Shown piece by piece: positions 1-9,599 of a DNA stretch of 64,000 bases; within the stretch, counting starts at the first letter, position 1; every line of letters starts with the position of its first letter. Under the pieces are notes generated by a model. It was not told where the DNA came from. It worked only from the letters and a program-made list of their open reading frames with translations, and ran no database searches. The stretch comes from Oscillospiraceae bacterium (GTDB lineage: Bacteria; Bacillota; Clostridia; Oscillospirales; Oscillospiraceae). The stretch covers positions 310,001 to 374,000 of the forward strand of contig SVMI01000001.1 in NCBI GenBank assembly GCA_015067495.1, in the 5' to 3' direction. The position numbers and the translations under genes are program-made.

Positions 1-1
1 G

Positions 2-469
2 CTGGCTGCTGAGCATGAGTACGGCGTCTACGGCAAGACCGTTAAGAATAACCCCGACATCTCCGAGGAAGACAAGAAGTTCATCTTCGAGCAGCTGATG
101 GCGAATTTCAACGGCGAGTGCGCCGAGGTCGGCATGTATCTGTGCATGGCTCGCATTGCACATCGCGAAGGCTATCCCGAGATCGGTCTGTACTGGGAGA
201 AGGCAGCTTACGAAGAGGCAGAGCATGCTTCCAAGTTCGCGGAGCTGCTGGGCGAGGATCTGGAGCCCAACATGAAGGCCACCACCAAGGCAAATCTTGC
301 ATGGCGCGTTGACTGCGAGTACGGCGCAACCTCCGGCAAGTTTGATCTTGCCAAGGTCGCCAAGGCAAACGGTCTGGATGCCATCCACGACACCGTCCAC
401 GAGATGGCTCGTGACGAGGCTCGCCACGGCCGCGCACTGGAAGGTCTGCTGAAGCGTTACTTCAAGTAA
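2..469 (+). CDS. Rubrerythrin/ferritin-like diiron protein (5' end outside window)
   Basis: The reading frame is open from the first base, so the start lies upstream; 155 residues are visible. It is a ferritin-like four-helix domain with the diiron ligand pattern of rubrerythrins: AAEHEYG at the very start, [10 protein letters not shown], then EEAEHASKF, and DEARHGRAL near the end. In Clostridia this domain commonly follows an N-terminal rubredoxin domain in NADH-peroxidase-type rubrerythrins, which reduce hydrogen peroxide in the cytoplasm; whether that rubredoxin domain is present here cannot be seen. The C-terminal 17 codons recur as a scrap at 711-761. The neighbours are small Cys-rich proteins, consistent with an oxidative-stress and electron-transfer neighbourhood. 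Confidence 0.85.
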   Translation: MAAEHEYGVYGKTVKNNPDISEEDKKFIFEQLMANFNGECAEVGMYLCMARIAHREGYPEIGLYWEKAAYEEAEHASKFAELLGEDLEPNMKATTKANLAWRVDCEYGATSGKFDLAKVAKANGLDAIHDTVHEMARDEARHGRALEGLLKRYFK

Positions 470-475
470 TCAGCA

Positions 476-706
476 ATGAGTAGCATCCCGTCTAAATGCC
501 CCAAATGCGGCAATACCAAAGCATGGAAAGAGGATGTAAATGCCTTCAAATCCGGTGTTTCGGTTGGCGGGTTAGGTCGCATCCGCTTTGGCGCACCGAG
601 AGGGCTTCTGGCAAGACCCGTTATGAAGGCAGCAGGTTGCTACAAAGTAACATATCGCTGCCACAACTGCGGATTCCGAAAGGAATATGAAACAGAAGAT
701 GCATAA
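476..706 (+). CDS. Small zinc-ribbon protein, function unknown
   Basis: A 76-residue protein with two CxxC knuckles, C8/C11 (CPKCGN) and C62/C65 (CHNCGF), separated by a basic, glycine-rich stretch: a typical treble-clef or zinc-ribbon layout. It starts 6 nt after the rubrerythrin stop without a convincing Shine-Dalgarno, so the start is tentative and translation may be coupled. It is followed directly by a duplicated remnant of the rubrerythrin 3' end, so it sits between two copies of that sequence and looks inserted. Base composition is less GC-rich than the flanks. No function can be assigned. Confidence 0.55.
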   Translation: MSSIPSKCPKCGNTKAWKEDVNAFKSGVSVGGLGRIRFGAPRGLLARPVMKAAGCYKVTYRCHNCGFRKEYETEDA

Positions 707-707
707 T

Positions 708-761
708 GCAACCCGTCACGGCAACGCCCTGCAGGGTCTGCTGGAGCGTTACTTCAAGTAA
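708..761 (+). pseudogene. Duplicated 3' scrap of the rubrerythrin gene
   Basis: The stretch 711-761 matches 419-469, the last 17 codons of the upstream rubrerythrin including the stop, at 42 of 51 bases by eye. The translated scrap ends HGNALQGLLERYFK against [14 protein letters not shown] in the intact gene. No start codon or other part of the gene accompanies it. It is best explained as what is left of a second, tandem rubrerythrin gene after most of it was lost or replaced by the 476-706 gene. Confidence 0.75.
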
Positions 762-773
762 GAGGTAACTTTT

Positions 774-926
774 ATGTGGGAATATAAGGTTGTCAAATAT
801 TTCGGCAAGGTAGAAGAAGCTGCCCACCAAGATATCCTCAGCCAATACGGAGCGCTTGGTTGGGAACTTGTGAGTGTCGTAGGTAATCAACAACTGTTTA
901 TGTTCTACTTCAAGAGAAAAAAGTAA
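774..926 (+). CDS. DUF4177-like small protein
   Basis: A 50-residue protein starting MWEYKVV, with GWELVSV in the middle and FYFKRK at the end. This is the pattern of the DUF4177 family, short single-domain proteins of unknown function. GAGG at 762-765 is the likely ribosome-binding site. It follows the rubrerythrin scrap by 12 nt and is followed by a hairpin that may terminate transcription. It is too short for most gene finders, but the match to the family pattern is good across the full length. Confidence 0.7.
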   Translation: MWEYKVVKYFGKVEEAAHQDILSQYGALGWELVSVVGNQQLFMFYFKRKK

Positions 927-945
927 TATATCGACGATCAAATGA

Positions 946-980
946 CCGCCGGTCCCCACACCGGGGATCGGCGGCTTTCT
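946..980 (+). terminator. Probable intrinsic terminator after the DUF4177-like gene
   Basis: A 12-bp stem (946-957 with 963-974, one G-T pair) closes a 5-nt loop and is followed by CTTTCT. The T-tract is weak, so termination may be partial. Confidence 0.5.
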
Positions 981-1010
981 GTGATAATATGCAAAAAGGA
1001 GAATGATTTT

Positions 1011-1340
1011 ATGAAAATTCGTATCGATAAGGAAATCGTTGAGTTCACCCCGGAAAATGCTTCCGAGCAGGTAGAGCTGGAGGCACTGTGGGTCAAGCTG
1101 GGCAACTGCATCGGCGACACCAAGAAGCTGCAGCCCATCGGCGTTTACGTTCCCTCTGAAAACAAGACCGCTCAGTTCCACATCGAGGGCTTGAGCGAGC
1201 AGGAAAAGGTTCAGACCCCGGAAGTCCGCGCGCCCTACGACACCGACGTCTACTGCGTCACCTGCAACAAGACCGTCCACGTCAAGGCGGGCGAGCTTGT
1301 ACCCTCCTGCTGCGGCAGACTGATGGAGCTGCTGGACTGA
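1011..1340 (+). CDS. Desulforedoxin-like Cys4 protein, longer paralogue
   Basis: The start at 1011 is chosen because AAAGGAG lies 7-8 nt upstream; an earlier in-frame start at 942 falls inside the preceding terminator. The 109-residue protein has an uncharacterised N-terminal region (about residues 1-75) and a C-terminal module with C82-x2-C85-x14-C100-C101, followed by GRLMELLD. This resembles the FeS4 site of desulforedoxin and of the desulfoferrodoxin N-terminal domain (C-x2-C-x15-CC). Binding of iron or zinc is an inference. It overlaps the next gene by TGATG, and the next gene encodes the same C-terminal module on its own. Confidence 0.6.
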   Translation: MKIRIDKEIVEFTPENASEQVELEALWVKLGNCIGDTKKLQPIGVYVPSENKTAQFHIEGLSEQEKVQTPEVRAPYDTDVYCVTCNKTVHVKAGELVPSCCGRLMELLD

Positions 1341-1492
1341 TGGAAAAGGAGCTGAAAAGCGGCTTGATCCCCGTGGTGAAGGCAGAAAAGGAGTGCGACG
1401 TCTATTGCCCCATCTGCCGCAAGGCGCTGCACGTGCAGGAGGGTCAGGTCATTCCCCGCTGCTGCGGCAAGACAATGCAGGTGCTGGATTGA
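1340..1492 (+). CDS. Desulforedoxin-like Cys4 mini-protein
   Basis: A 50-residue protein whose ATG overlaps the stop of the preceding gene (TGATG), so the two are translationally coupled. It carries C23-x2-C26-x14-C41-C42-G, the same metal-site spacing as residues 82-101 of the upstream product. Over 32 aligned residues 16 are identical. It looks like a partial tandem duplication of the metal-binding tail. Electron transfer to or from the nearby rubrerythrin is a possible role but is not shown by the sequence. Confidence 0.6.
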   Translation: MEKELKSGLIPVVKAEKECDVYCPICRKALHVQEGQVIPRCCGKTMQVLD

Positions 1493-1557
1493 TTTTTAAC
1501 TTGCCACCGCAAAAAAACTGTGCTACAATGAGAAAAAAGCACAAGGAGGCTATTTTT

Positions 1558-1857
1558 ATGACAAAACGTGTACTTTCCGCTCTGGTGGCGGTGCTGCTGG
1601 TGCTGGGTCTGTTCGCAGGCTGCAACAACAATGACGGCGTCCTCACTACGGATGATGCCAAGAAGATCGTCTGCGATGACCTGAAGCTGGATGCAAGCAA
1701 GGCAAACACCATGGATGTCCACATGACGGAGGTTGATGCTCTGGCTTGCTATGCCGTGTATGTTTCCGTTGGTAGTCAGCATTGGGAATACATCATCAAC
1801 AGCCTGACCGGCGAGATTCTGGAGCGCAACGAGCGCGACAGCGGTCACAGCCATTAA
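1558..1857 (+). CDS. Small lipoprotein, PepSY-like
   Basis: The start at 1558 follows AAGGAGG by 8-9 nt; the frame is open further upstream but without a ribosome site. The 99-residue product has a basic N-terminus, a hydrophobic stretch and the lipobox LFAGC, so it should be lipidated and anchored outside the membrane. The mature part has one short alpha/beta unit ending WEYIINSLTGEILERN, which resembles a PepSY domain; these often modulate peptidases or act as inhibitors. It is followed immediately by a strong terminator. Confidence 0.65.
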   Translation: MTKRVLSALVAVLLVLGLFAGCNNNDGVLTTDDAKKIVCDDLKLDASKANTMDVHMTEVDALACYAVYVSVGSQHWEYIINSLTGEILERNERDSGHSH

Positions 1858-1861
1858 AAGC

Positions 1862-1891
1862 AAAAGGAGCGGATTAATCCGCTCCTTTTTT
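1862..1891. terminator. Bidirectional terminator
   Basis: The perfect stem GGAGCGGATT/AATCCGCTCC is flanked by A4 on the left and T6 on the right, so it can serve the lipoprotein gene on the plus strand and the convergent membrane-protein gene on the minus strand, whose last codons lie within it. Confidence 0.85.
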
Positions 1892-2287
1892 ATTGCAGAA
1901 AATGCTTGCCATCAGCAGGCATGCCCATCCGAAAAGACTGATGACCCATACCTGCGAGCAGACCATGGGGGTGGAAACCAAGATCAGCAGCCAGTACATC
2001 ACCGTGCCCACAGCGGCGGAGTCCCGCGCCGTCAGGAAGTTCAAAACGATCATCAAAAGCGTCAGGCTCAGGGAAACGATGCTGATGATGCGTACGGTTT
2101 TCACGAGCCGCGGCTGATTTCGGGTGATGCCGTGGTGCAGCAGCATGCCGCCGGGGATGAAAAAGCCGATGCTGAAGGCGATGAACAGCCCGTACAGAAA
2201 GCCCGGTGCAACGGAAATGAAGGCGCAGGCGGCGCAAAGCAGGTAAAGACAGCCCCACGCGATCCACAGCTTGGCAGGTTTGGACAT
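1874..2287 (-). CDS. Four-helix membrane protein, function unknown
   Basis: The start at 2287 is chosen because AAGGAG precedes it by about 8 nt; an upstream in-frame ATG would overlap the divergent nrdR promoter. The 137-residue protein is mostly four hydrophobic segments (about 10-30, 35-55, 70-90, 100-125) and ends in a basic tail. No family motif was recognised. Its last codons lie inside the bidirectional terminator shared with the convergent lipoprotein gene. It is transcribed divergently from nrdR. Confidence 0.6.
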   Translation of the reverse strand: MSKPAKLWIAWGCLYLLCAACAFISVAPGFLYGLFIAFSIGFFIPGGMLLHHGITRNQPRLVKTVRIISIVSLSLTLLMIVLNFLTARDSAAVGTVMYWLLILVSTPMVCSQVWVISLFGWACLLMASIFCNKKGAD

Positions 2288-2360
2288 GGAAAACGCTCCT
2301 TTTGTTGGTAAACTGCTGTTATTGTCCACCATTGCGCCCCGCTTGTCAAGGAAAAAATAC

Positions 2361-2389
2361 TGGACAGCACTCCGCAAGTCTGCTATAAT
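2361..2389 (+). promoter_or_regulatory. Sigma-A type promoter of nrdR
   Basis: TGGACA at 2361-2366 and TATAAT at 2384-2389 are separated by 17 nt, 35 nt before the nrdR start. No obvious NrdR box is seen at this promoter. Confidence 0.7.
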
Positions 2390-2424
2390 CACAGTATACT
2401 ATCATCAGATGGGAGCGAACCGTT

Positions 2425-2880
2425 ATGAGATGTCCCTTTTGTGGCGTTTTTGACAGCAAGGTAGTGGATTCCCGCCACTCCGAGGACGGCAGCAGCATCC
2501 GCCGCCGCAGAGAGTGCAACGCCTGCCAGCGCCGTTTTACGACCTATGAGATCGTGGAGAGTCTCCCCATTATCGTGGTCAAGCGTGACGGCACCCGCCA
2601 GAGCTTTGACCGCAACAAGATCCTCAACTCCATGGTGCGCGCTTTCGACAAGCGGCAGGTGGACGTGGCGGATCTGGATCGGATCACCACCGAGATCGAG
2701 CAGACCATCCAGAACACCCTCGAGCGGGAGGTCAGCACCGATAAGCTGGGCGAGATGGTCATGGAGCGTTTGAAGCCGCTGGATGAGGTCGCTTACATTC
2801 GGTTTGCGTCCGTTTACCGCCGTTTTCAGGATGTCAGCGGTTTTATTCACGAGATCAATCAGTTTTTGGAGAAAAAGTAA
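2425..2880 (+). CDS. nrdR: Transcriptional repressor NrdR
   Basis: A full-length 151-residue NrdR, which senses (d)ATP/ATP and represses ribonucleotide reductase genes. It opens with the zinc ribbon C3-x2-C6 ... C31-x2-C34, with the arginine-rich IRRRREC between, followed by an ATP-cone domain from about residue 49 to 139 (VVKRDG and RQSFDRNKI are typical). The gene is followed after 12 nt by a membrane-protein gene on the same transcript. No ribonucleotide reductase gene lies in the window, so its targets are elsewhere. Confidence 0.97.
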   Translation: MRCPFCGVFDSKVVDSRHSEDGSSIRRRRECNACQRRFTTYEIVESLPIIVVKRDGTRQSFDRNKILNSMVRAFDKRQVDVADLDRITTEIEQTIQNTLEREVSTDKLGEMVMERLKPLDEVAYIRFASVYRRFQDVSGFIHEINQFLEKK

Positions 2881-2892
2881 GGAGTTTTGCCG

Positions 2893-3372
2893 ATGGAGGC
2901 ATTGAAAGAACTTGGCGATCTGGACCTTGGCGCATTGATCCCGCAGCTGGATACGCTGATGGGCTGGGTGGAGCTTCTGCTGCGCCTTTGCGTGATGGCG
3001 GCACCGCTGCTGCTGCTGGGCTTCGGTCTGGTGTTTTTGCTTGCGCCGCCCAAGGAGGCGAATTACGGTCTCGGCTACCGCTTCTGGTGGGGCATGTCCA
3101 GCCTGCAGGCTTGGCAGTTTACCCAGCGGCTCGCGGGTATGGTCTGGTCCGGGCTGGGCGCGGTGCTGACGATCCTCATGGCGCTGCTGTGTACGGGTCT
3201 GCGGGACATGGAGCCGATGGATATGGCGCAGCAGGCGGGTATCTACGTGCTGTGGGAGCTTGGTCTGACAGCGGTGGCGTGCATCGCCATCGATGTGATC
3301 GTGATCGTCCGCTTTGACAGCAAGGGTTACCTGCGCAGTGAGAACGAAGAAGAATACGACGAAGAAGAATAA
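2893..3372 (+). CDS. SdpI-like membrane protein
   Basis: A 159-residue protein with three or four hydrophobic segments and an acidic C-terminal tail (EEEYDEEE). Between the first two helices it has NYGLGYRFWWGMSS followed by a W-x3-Q-R motif, resembling the N-x3-G-R-T-x4-S...W loop of SdpI/YhfL immunity-type membrane proteins. A TTG at 2887 is too close to the AAGGAG at 2879-2884, so the ATG at 2893 with 8-nt spacing is preferred. It is co-transcribed with nrdR, and a strong terminator follows. The SdpI link is by pattern only. Confidence 0.55.
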   Translation: MEALKELGDLDLGALIPQLDTLMGWVELLLRLCVMAAPLLLLGFGLVFLLAPPKEANYGLGYRFWWGMSSLQAWQFTQRLAGMVWSGLGAVLTILMALLCTGLRDMEPMDMAQQAGIYVLWELGLTAVACIAIDVIVIVRFDSKGYLRSENEEEYDEEE

Positions 3373-3377
3373 TTTAG

Positions 3378-3408
3378 CCGGCTGTTGCATCCGCAACAGC
3401 CGGTTTTT
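3378..3408 (+). terminator. Intrinsic terminator after the nrdR operon
   Basis: An 11-bp perfect GC-rich stem (3378-3388 with 3393-3403) with loop ATCC is followed by T5. Confidence 0.9.
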
Positions 3409-3419
3409 ATGGGATTAGG

Positions 3420-3445
3420 GTAGGGCGGGCGCTTGCTCCCGCCCC
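3420..3445. repeat. GTAGGGCGGG palindrome
   Basis: This short palindrome GTAGGGCGGG..CCCGCCCC belongs to the family also seen at 8299-8401, 14944-14971, 22441-22466 and 59205-59228. It lies between convergent genes. Confidence 0.6.
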
Positions 3446-3498
3446 AATCATATATCGCTGTTGCAGTGGCGGCACCAAGGAGCCGCCCTGCGATTTTT

Positions 3499-4278
3499 TT
3501 ATAAATCCACAAACAACTCCTCGATGGATGCAAAGCGGTAGCCCTGCTTTTCCCATTCGGTCAGCAGCTCGTCGAGGATCTCCGCGTTGGTCTGGGAGGT
3601 GGAGTGCAGCAGGATGACCGCGCCGTCATGGGTGCGGGGCAGAAGCTTCGAGAATGCCTGCTCCTTGGTGGGCTGGGCGTTTTGATTCCAATCCACGTAA
3701 GCAAGACTCCAAAATACGGTCTTGTAGCCCAGCTTGTTCGCCATTTCGAGATTTTTCTGACTGTAGACCCCCTGCGGCGGACGGTAGAATTTGGGCATCT
3801 CCTGCCCTGTGATCTCCCGGTAGAGGGCTTCTACACCCTCCAGCTCCTTGCGGAAGGCATCCTCCTGAGCAATGCGGCTCATGTCCGGGTGGGTCATGGT
3901 GTGGTTGCCCACGATGTGTCCCTCGTCCACCATCCGCCGCACCAGATCCGGCTCGGTCTTCAGGTAGTTGCCCACCAGAAAAAATGCCGCAGGCACGTTG
4001 TGCTTTTTCAGAACGTCGAGGATTTTCCCCGTGCAGCCGTTTTCAAAGCCCGCATCAAACGTCAGATACAGCACCTTTTGGGTGGTGTCGCCCAGATACG
4101 CGCCGCCGTAGCGCGCCAGCTCCCTGCCGGATGCCGGTCCGATGGGGGCAGACCCCTCCTGACGAAAGCTCAAGCCCCACGCACCCGTGGGGATCACCGT
4201 TTTCAAGAATAGATGCCCCGCAAGACTCAGTGCCAGCAGCACAGCCAGTCCGATGAGCAGACAATCCCGTTTTCGCAT
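3499..4278 (-). CDS. pdaA: PdaA-like polysaccharide deacetylase
   Basis: The start at 4278 follows AGGAGGGG. The 259-residue protein has an N-terminal signal anchor (about residues 8-25) and a NodB-type deacetylase domain. Visible motifs are YLTFDAGFENG (the metal-binding/catalytic Asp), GNHTMTHP (the HxxxH zinc site), FYRPPQGVYS, and FWSLAYVDW. The order and the FDxGxENG form match PdaA, which deacetylates muramic acid in peptidoglycan during delta-lactam formation for the spore cortex, rather than a generic chitin deacetylase. It acts at the outer face of the membrane. If the assignment holds, it suggests a sporulation heritage. It is a single gene, convergent with the nrdR operon. Confidence 0.85.
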   Translation of the reverse strand: MRKRDCLLIGLAVLLALSLAGHLFLKTVIPTGAWGLSFRQEGSAPIGPASGRELARYGGAYLGDTTQKVLYLTFDAGFENGCTGKILDVLKKHNVPAAFFLVGNYLKTEPDLVRRMVDEGHIVGNHTMTHPDMSRIAQEDAFRKELEGVEALYREITGQEMPKFYRPPQGVYSQKNLEMANKLGYKTVFWSLAYVDWNQNAQPTKEQAFSKLLPRTHDGAVILLHSTSQTNAEILDELLTEWEKQGYRFASIEELFVDL

Positions 4279-4347
4279 ATAAAAATCCCCTCCTGTGGGC
4301 AATCTATGCCCGGGAGGGGGTTGGTATGTCTAACATACATCCGCATT

Positions 4348-4454
4348 GTCATTGCGAGGAACCCCAAAGGGGTGACGTGGCAATCTCCCGGTAGGCACTA
4401 TCGAAACGCAACATTGTACCGGGAGATCGCCACGGACTTCGTCCTCGCGATGAC
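4348..4454. repeat. Interspersed ~107-bp imperfect palindrome (family A, copy 1)
   Basis: It begins GTCATTGCGAGG and ends CCTCGCGATGAC, with an inner GTGGCAATCTCCCGGTA arm facing a TACCGGGAGATCGCCAC arm. Further copies lie at 8122, 15605, 22323, 40947 (half), 48629, 54767 and 59066. It contains no reading frame and lies between divergent genes. Confidence 0.85.
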
Positions 4455-4537
4455 ACAGAAACTTGAAAGCTGTGCAAATTAGAATGTCATCCTACACCAT
4501 CTTTCCAAAAGTTCAAAAATAATTCAAAAAGCACCCC

Positions 4538-4566
4538 TTGACATTTTTAGCACTCTGGTGTATAGT
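4538..4566 (+). promoter_or_regulatory. Promoter of the hrcA operon
   Basis: TTGACA at 4538-4543 and TATAGT at 4561-4566 have 17-nt spacing. A CIRCE half-site, TTAGCACTC, lies inside the spacer at 4547-4555, and the full CIRCE begins 5 nt after the -10 element, as expected for HrcA repression. Confidence 0.85.
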
Positions 4567-4570
4567 GTGC

Positions 4571-4597
4571 TTAGCACTCAAAGGCAAGGAGTGCTAA
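4571..4597 (+). promoter_or_regulatory. CIRCE operator (HrcA-binding site) of hrcA-grpE-dnaK-dnaJ
   Basis: A perfect TTAGCACTC-N9-GAGTGCTAA inverted repeat lies directly downstream of the promoter -10 element and 18 nt before hrcA. HrcA bound here blocks transcription until GroE is titrated by unfolded protein. Confidence 0.97.
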
Positions 4598-4614
4598 AAG
4601 AAAGGAGGAGCACA

Positions 4615-5673
4615 ATGGAACTGACTGATCGTAAGAAAAAAGTGCTTCGCGCCATCGTGGATCTGTATATCCGCACCGCTGAGCCTGTCGGCTCCAAGGC
4701 CATCGCCGAAATGCCGGAGATGAATTTCTCCTCCGCGACCATCCGAAACGAAATGGCAGATCTGACCACCATGGGTTATCTGGAGCAGCCCCACACCAGT
4801 GCCGGTCGTGTCCCCTCGGCAGCAGGCTACCGCCTGTATGTTGACGAGCTGATGGCTGATTACCGCCTAAGTATGGACGAGACCCACTCCATCAACGCCG
4901 CCATCGAAGAGAAGATGCAGCAGGTGGATAAGCTGGTGGAGCGTGTGGCAAGGCTGGTATCTCAGGCGACGGATCTTCCGGCGATCTCTCTGGCGTCCCG
5001 CGCCGGAAACGCCACCGTCAAGCGGTTTGACCTGATTTTGGCAGGAGCAGGCAGCTTCATTTTGGTGCTGATGCTCAGCAACGAACAGGTGGTCAACAAG
5101 CTGATCAAGCTGCCGCTGCAGGTGGGCGAAAATGAACTGAAGCTTCTCAGCGCGGTGCTGAATGCCGCCATGACGGGCATTCCCGCTGATGAGTTTACCC
5201 CCGCAATGCTGGAGCGGATCATGAGCTCCGCAGGCGCGGCTGCCAGCCTTGTGCCGGTGATCGTGGACTTCACCACCGAGGCACTGCGCAGTGCAGGCGC
5301 GACCGATATGGCGGTTGCCGGTCACGCAAGACTGCTGCAGCAGCCGGAATACCATGACATCGATAAGGCGCAGCGGATGCTCACCACCCTCGATGAGAGC
5401 GCCCTTTCCGACCTGCCTGCCATTATGCAGGGCAGCAACGGCACAAAGGTGCTGGTCGGTCCTGAAAATCTCGCCGAAGAGCTGCGGGACACCTCTGTTG
5501 TGGTGACCAAGTTCGACATCGGTGACGGTCTGCAGGGCATGATCGGTGTGGTGGGTCCGACCCGTATGGACTATGCCAAGGTCACGGCGCGGCTGAGCTA
5601 TTTTGCCGAGAGCCTGAGCAAGATGTTTGCAAAGCCCGAGCAGCCCCAGCTGCCCGAGGGCAAGGAAGAATAA
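4615..5673 (+). CDS. hrcA: Heat-inducible transcription repressor HrcA
   Basis: The start at 4615 has AAAGGAGG 7 nt upstream; an in-frame ATG at 4558 lies in the promoter and is rejected. The 352-residue protein has an N-terminal winged helix (ELTDRKKKVLRAIVDLYI, then EPVGSK and SSATIRNEMADL, the recognition helix) and the HrcA dimerisation/GAF-like part including TSAGRVPS. It represses class I heat-shock genes by binding CIRCE, of which two are in the window: this operon and groES-groEL. It autoregulates as the first gene of hrcA-grpE-dnaK-dnaJ. Confidence 0.98.
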   Translation: MELTDRKKKVLRAIVDLYIRTAEPVGSKAIAEMPEMNFSSATIRNEMADLTTMGYLEQPHTSAGRVPSAAGYRLYVDELMADYRLSMDETHSINAAIEEKMQQVDKLVERVARLVSQATDLPAISLASRAGNATVKRFDLILAGAGSFILVLMLSNEQVVNKLIKLPLQVGENELKLLSAVLNAAMTGIPADEFTPAMLERIMSSAGAAASLVPVIVDFTTEALRSAGATDMAVAGHARLLQQPEYHDIDKAQRMLTTLDESALSDLPAIMQGSNGTKVLVGPENLAEELRDTSVVVTKFDIGDGLQGMIGVVGPTRMDYAKVTARLSYFAESLSKMFAKPEQPQLPEGKEE

Positions 5674-5691
5674 CGATCCGGAGGAACAAAC

Positions 5692-6192
5692 GTGGCAAAG
5701 AAAAAGAAGGAAGTAACCCCCGAAGAGGTAGTGGAAGAAACGGCAGAGGAAACCGTTGAGGTCAATCCCTTCGAGGAGAAATATAACGCCGAGCGGGACG
5801 CGCACCTGCGTCTGGCGGCGGAATTCGACAACTACCGCAAGCGCACCCAGAAGGAAAAGGAAGCCGCCTACGGAAACGGCAGAGCCGATGCCGTGGAAAA
5901 GCTGCTGAGCGTATATGACAATCTGCAGCGGGCTTTGCAGCAGGAAACTGCTGATGCCGCCTACAAAAAGGGCGTGGAGCTGACCATGACGGAGCTTGTG
6001 AAGATCCTGAACGGTCTGGGCGTTGAAATTTTTGGCGCGGTGGGTGATGAATTTGACCCCAACATCCACAATGCCATCCTGCACGTGGATGATGAAAACT
6101 ATGGCGAAAACGTGATCTGTCAGGTATTCCAGCAGGGCTTTAAGCTGGGTGACAAGATCGTCCGCTTCGCAATGGTACAAGTTGCAAACTAA
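5692..6192 (+). CDS. grpE: Nucleotide exchange factor GrpE
   Basis: A 166-residue GrpE with GTG start at 5692, preceded by GGAGG. Layout: an acidic, charged N-terminus (about 1-28), a long coiled coil with AEFDNYRKRT, and a C-terminal beta domain with DEFDPNIHNAI and GFKLGDKIVRFAMVQVAN. It accelerates ADP release from DnaK. It is the second gene of the hrcA operon and is separated from dnaK by a 105-nt AT-rich inverted repeat. Confidence 0.98.
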   Translation: MAKKKKEVTPEEVVEETAEETVEVNPFEEKYNAERDAHLRLAAEFDNYRKRTQKEKEAAYGNGRADAVEKLLSVYDNLQRALQQETADAAYKKGVELTMTELVKILNGLGVEIFGAVGDEFDPNIHNAILHVDDENYGENVICQVFQQGFKLGDKIVRFAMVQVAN

Positions 6193-6196
6193 TGAG

Positions 6197-6262
6197 GAAT
6201 GAGGAATTAGAAATTAGGAATTTAATTCCTAACTCCCAATTCATAATTCCTAATTTATAAAG
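6197..6262. repeat. AT-rich palindromic repeat (family D, copy 1)
   Basis: A run of GAGGAAT/TTAGGAAT units faces ATTCCTAATT units, forming an A+T-rich hairpin between grpE and dnaK. The same units recur at 25957-26027 between mgsA-like and hisS. A processing or stabilising role for the transcript is possible but inferred. Confidence 0.7.
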
Positions 6263-6297
6263 TAAACAATTTTCATTTATATAGGAGGATTTTTATT

Positions 6298-8103
<1,806 letters not shown>

Positions 8104-8121
8104 TCTGTTTTCAAAAACCGA

Positions 8122-8225
8122 GTCATCGCGAGGGGCGTCAGACCCGTGGCGATCTCCCGGTACAATGTGGCAAAACGGAAGCTTGGCGCAGGAGATTGCC
8201 ACGTCACTTCGTTCCTCGCAATGAC
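8122..8225. repeat. Interspersed imperfect palindrome (family A, copy 2)
   Basis: GTCATCGCGAGG at one end and CCTCGCAATGAC at the other, with the inner GTGGCGATCTCCCGGTA and GGAGATTGCCAC arms. It lies within the dnaK-dnaJ interval. Confidence 0.85.
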
Positions 8226-8252
8226 ATACGAGGTTCGCTGGTTGTTTCAAAT

Positions 8253-8275
8253 AAGGGGCGGCATCACCGCCCCTT
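8253..8275 (+). terminator. Hairpin between dnaK and dnaJ, possible partial terminator
   Basis: A 9-bp stem, AAGGGGCGG/CCGCCCCTT, with loop CATCA. The T-tract is poor (GTTGG), so it may attenuate or stabilise rather than fully terminate. Confidence 0.4.
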
Positions 8276-8298
8276 GTTGGTGTATTTATTATGCTATC

Positions 8299-8401
8299 GG
8301 TAGGGCGGGGGCTTGCCCCCGCCGGTCGATTTACTGTGTAAATCCACATTGCTGAAAGCGATAAAATATTTTTCGTGGCGGGAGCAAGCACCCGCCCTAC
8401 C
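8299..8401. repeat. 103-bp element with terminal GTAGGGCGGG inverted repeats
   Basis: The 18-bp arms at 8299-8316 and 8384-8401 are inverted copies with one mismatch, GGTAGGGCGGGGGCTTGC against the complement of GCAAGCACCCGCCCTACC. It is MITE-like and non-coding, 30 nt upstream of dnaJ. Single compact palindromes of the same sequence occur elsewhere in the window. Confidence 0.75.
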
Positions 8402-8422
8402 TTGTGTTGCATTCACATTTGA

Positions 8423-9565
<1,143 letters not shown>

Positions 9566-9598
9566 AAAAATCGTGCTGCTTTTGCAGCACGATTTTTA
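9566..9598. terminator. Bidirectional terminator between dnaJ and the P-type ATPase
   Basis: The stem ATCGTGCTGC/GCAGCACGAT with loop TTTT is preceded by A7 and followed by T5, so it can serve both convergent transcripts. Confidence 0.9.
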
Positions 9599-9599
9599 T

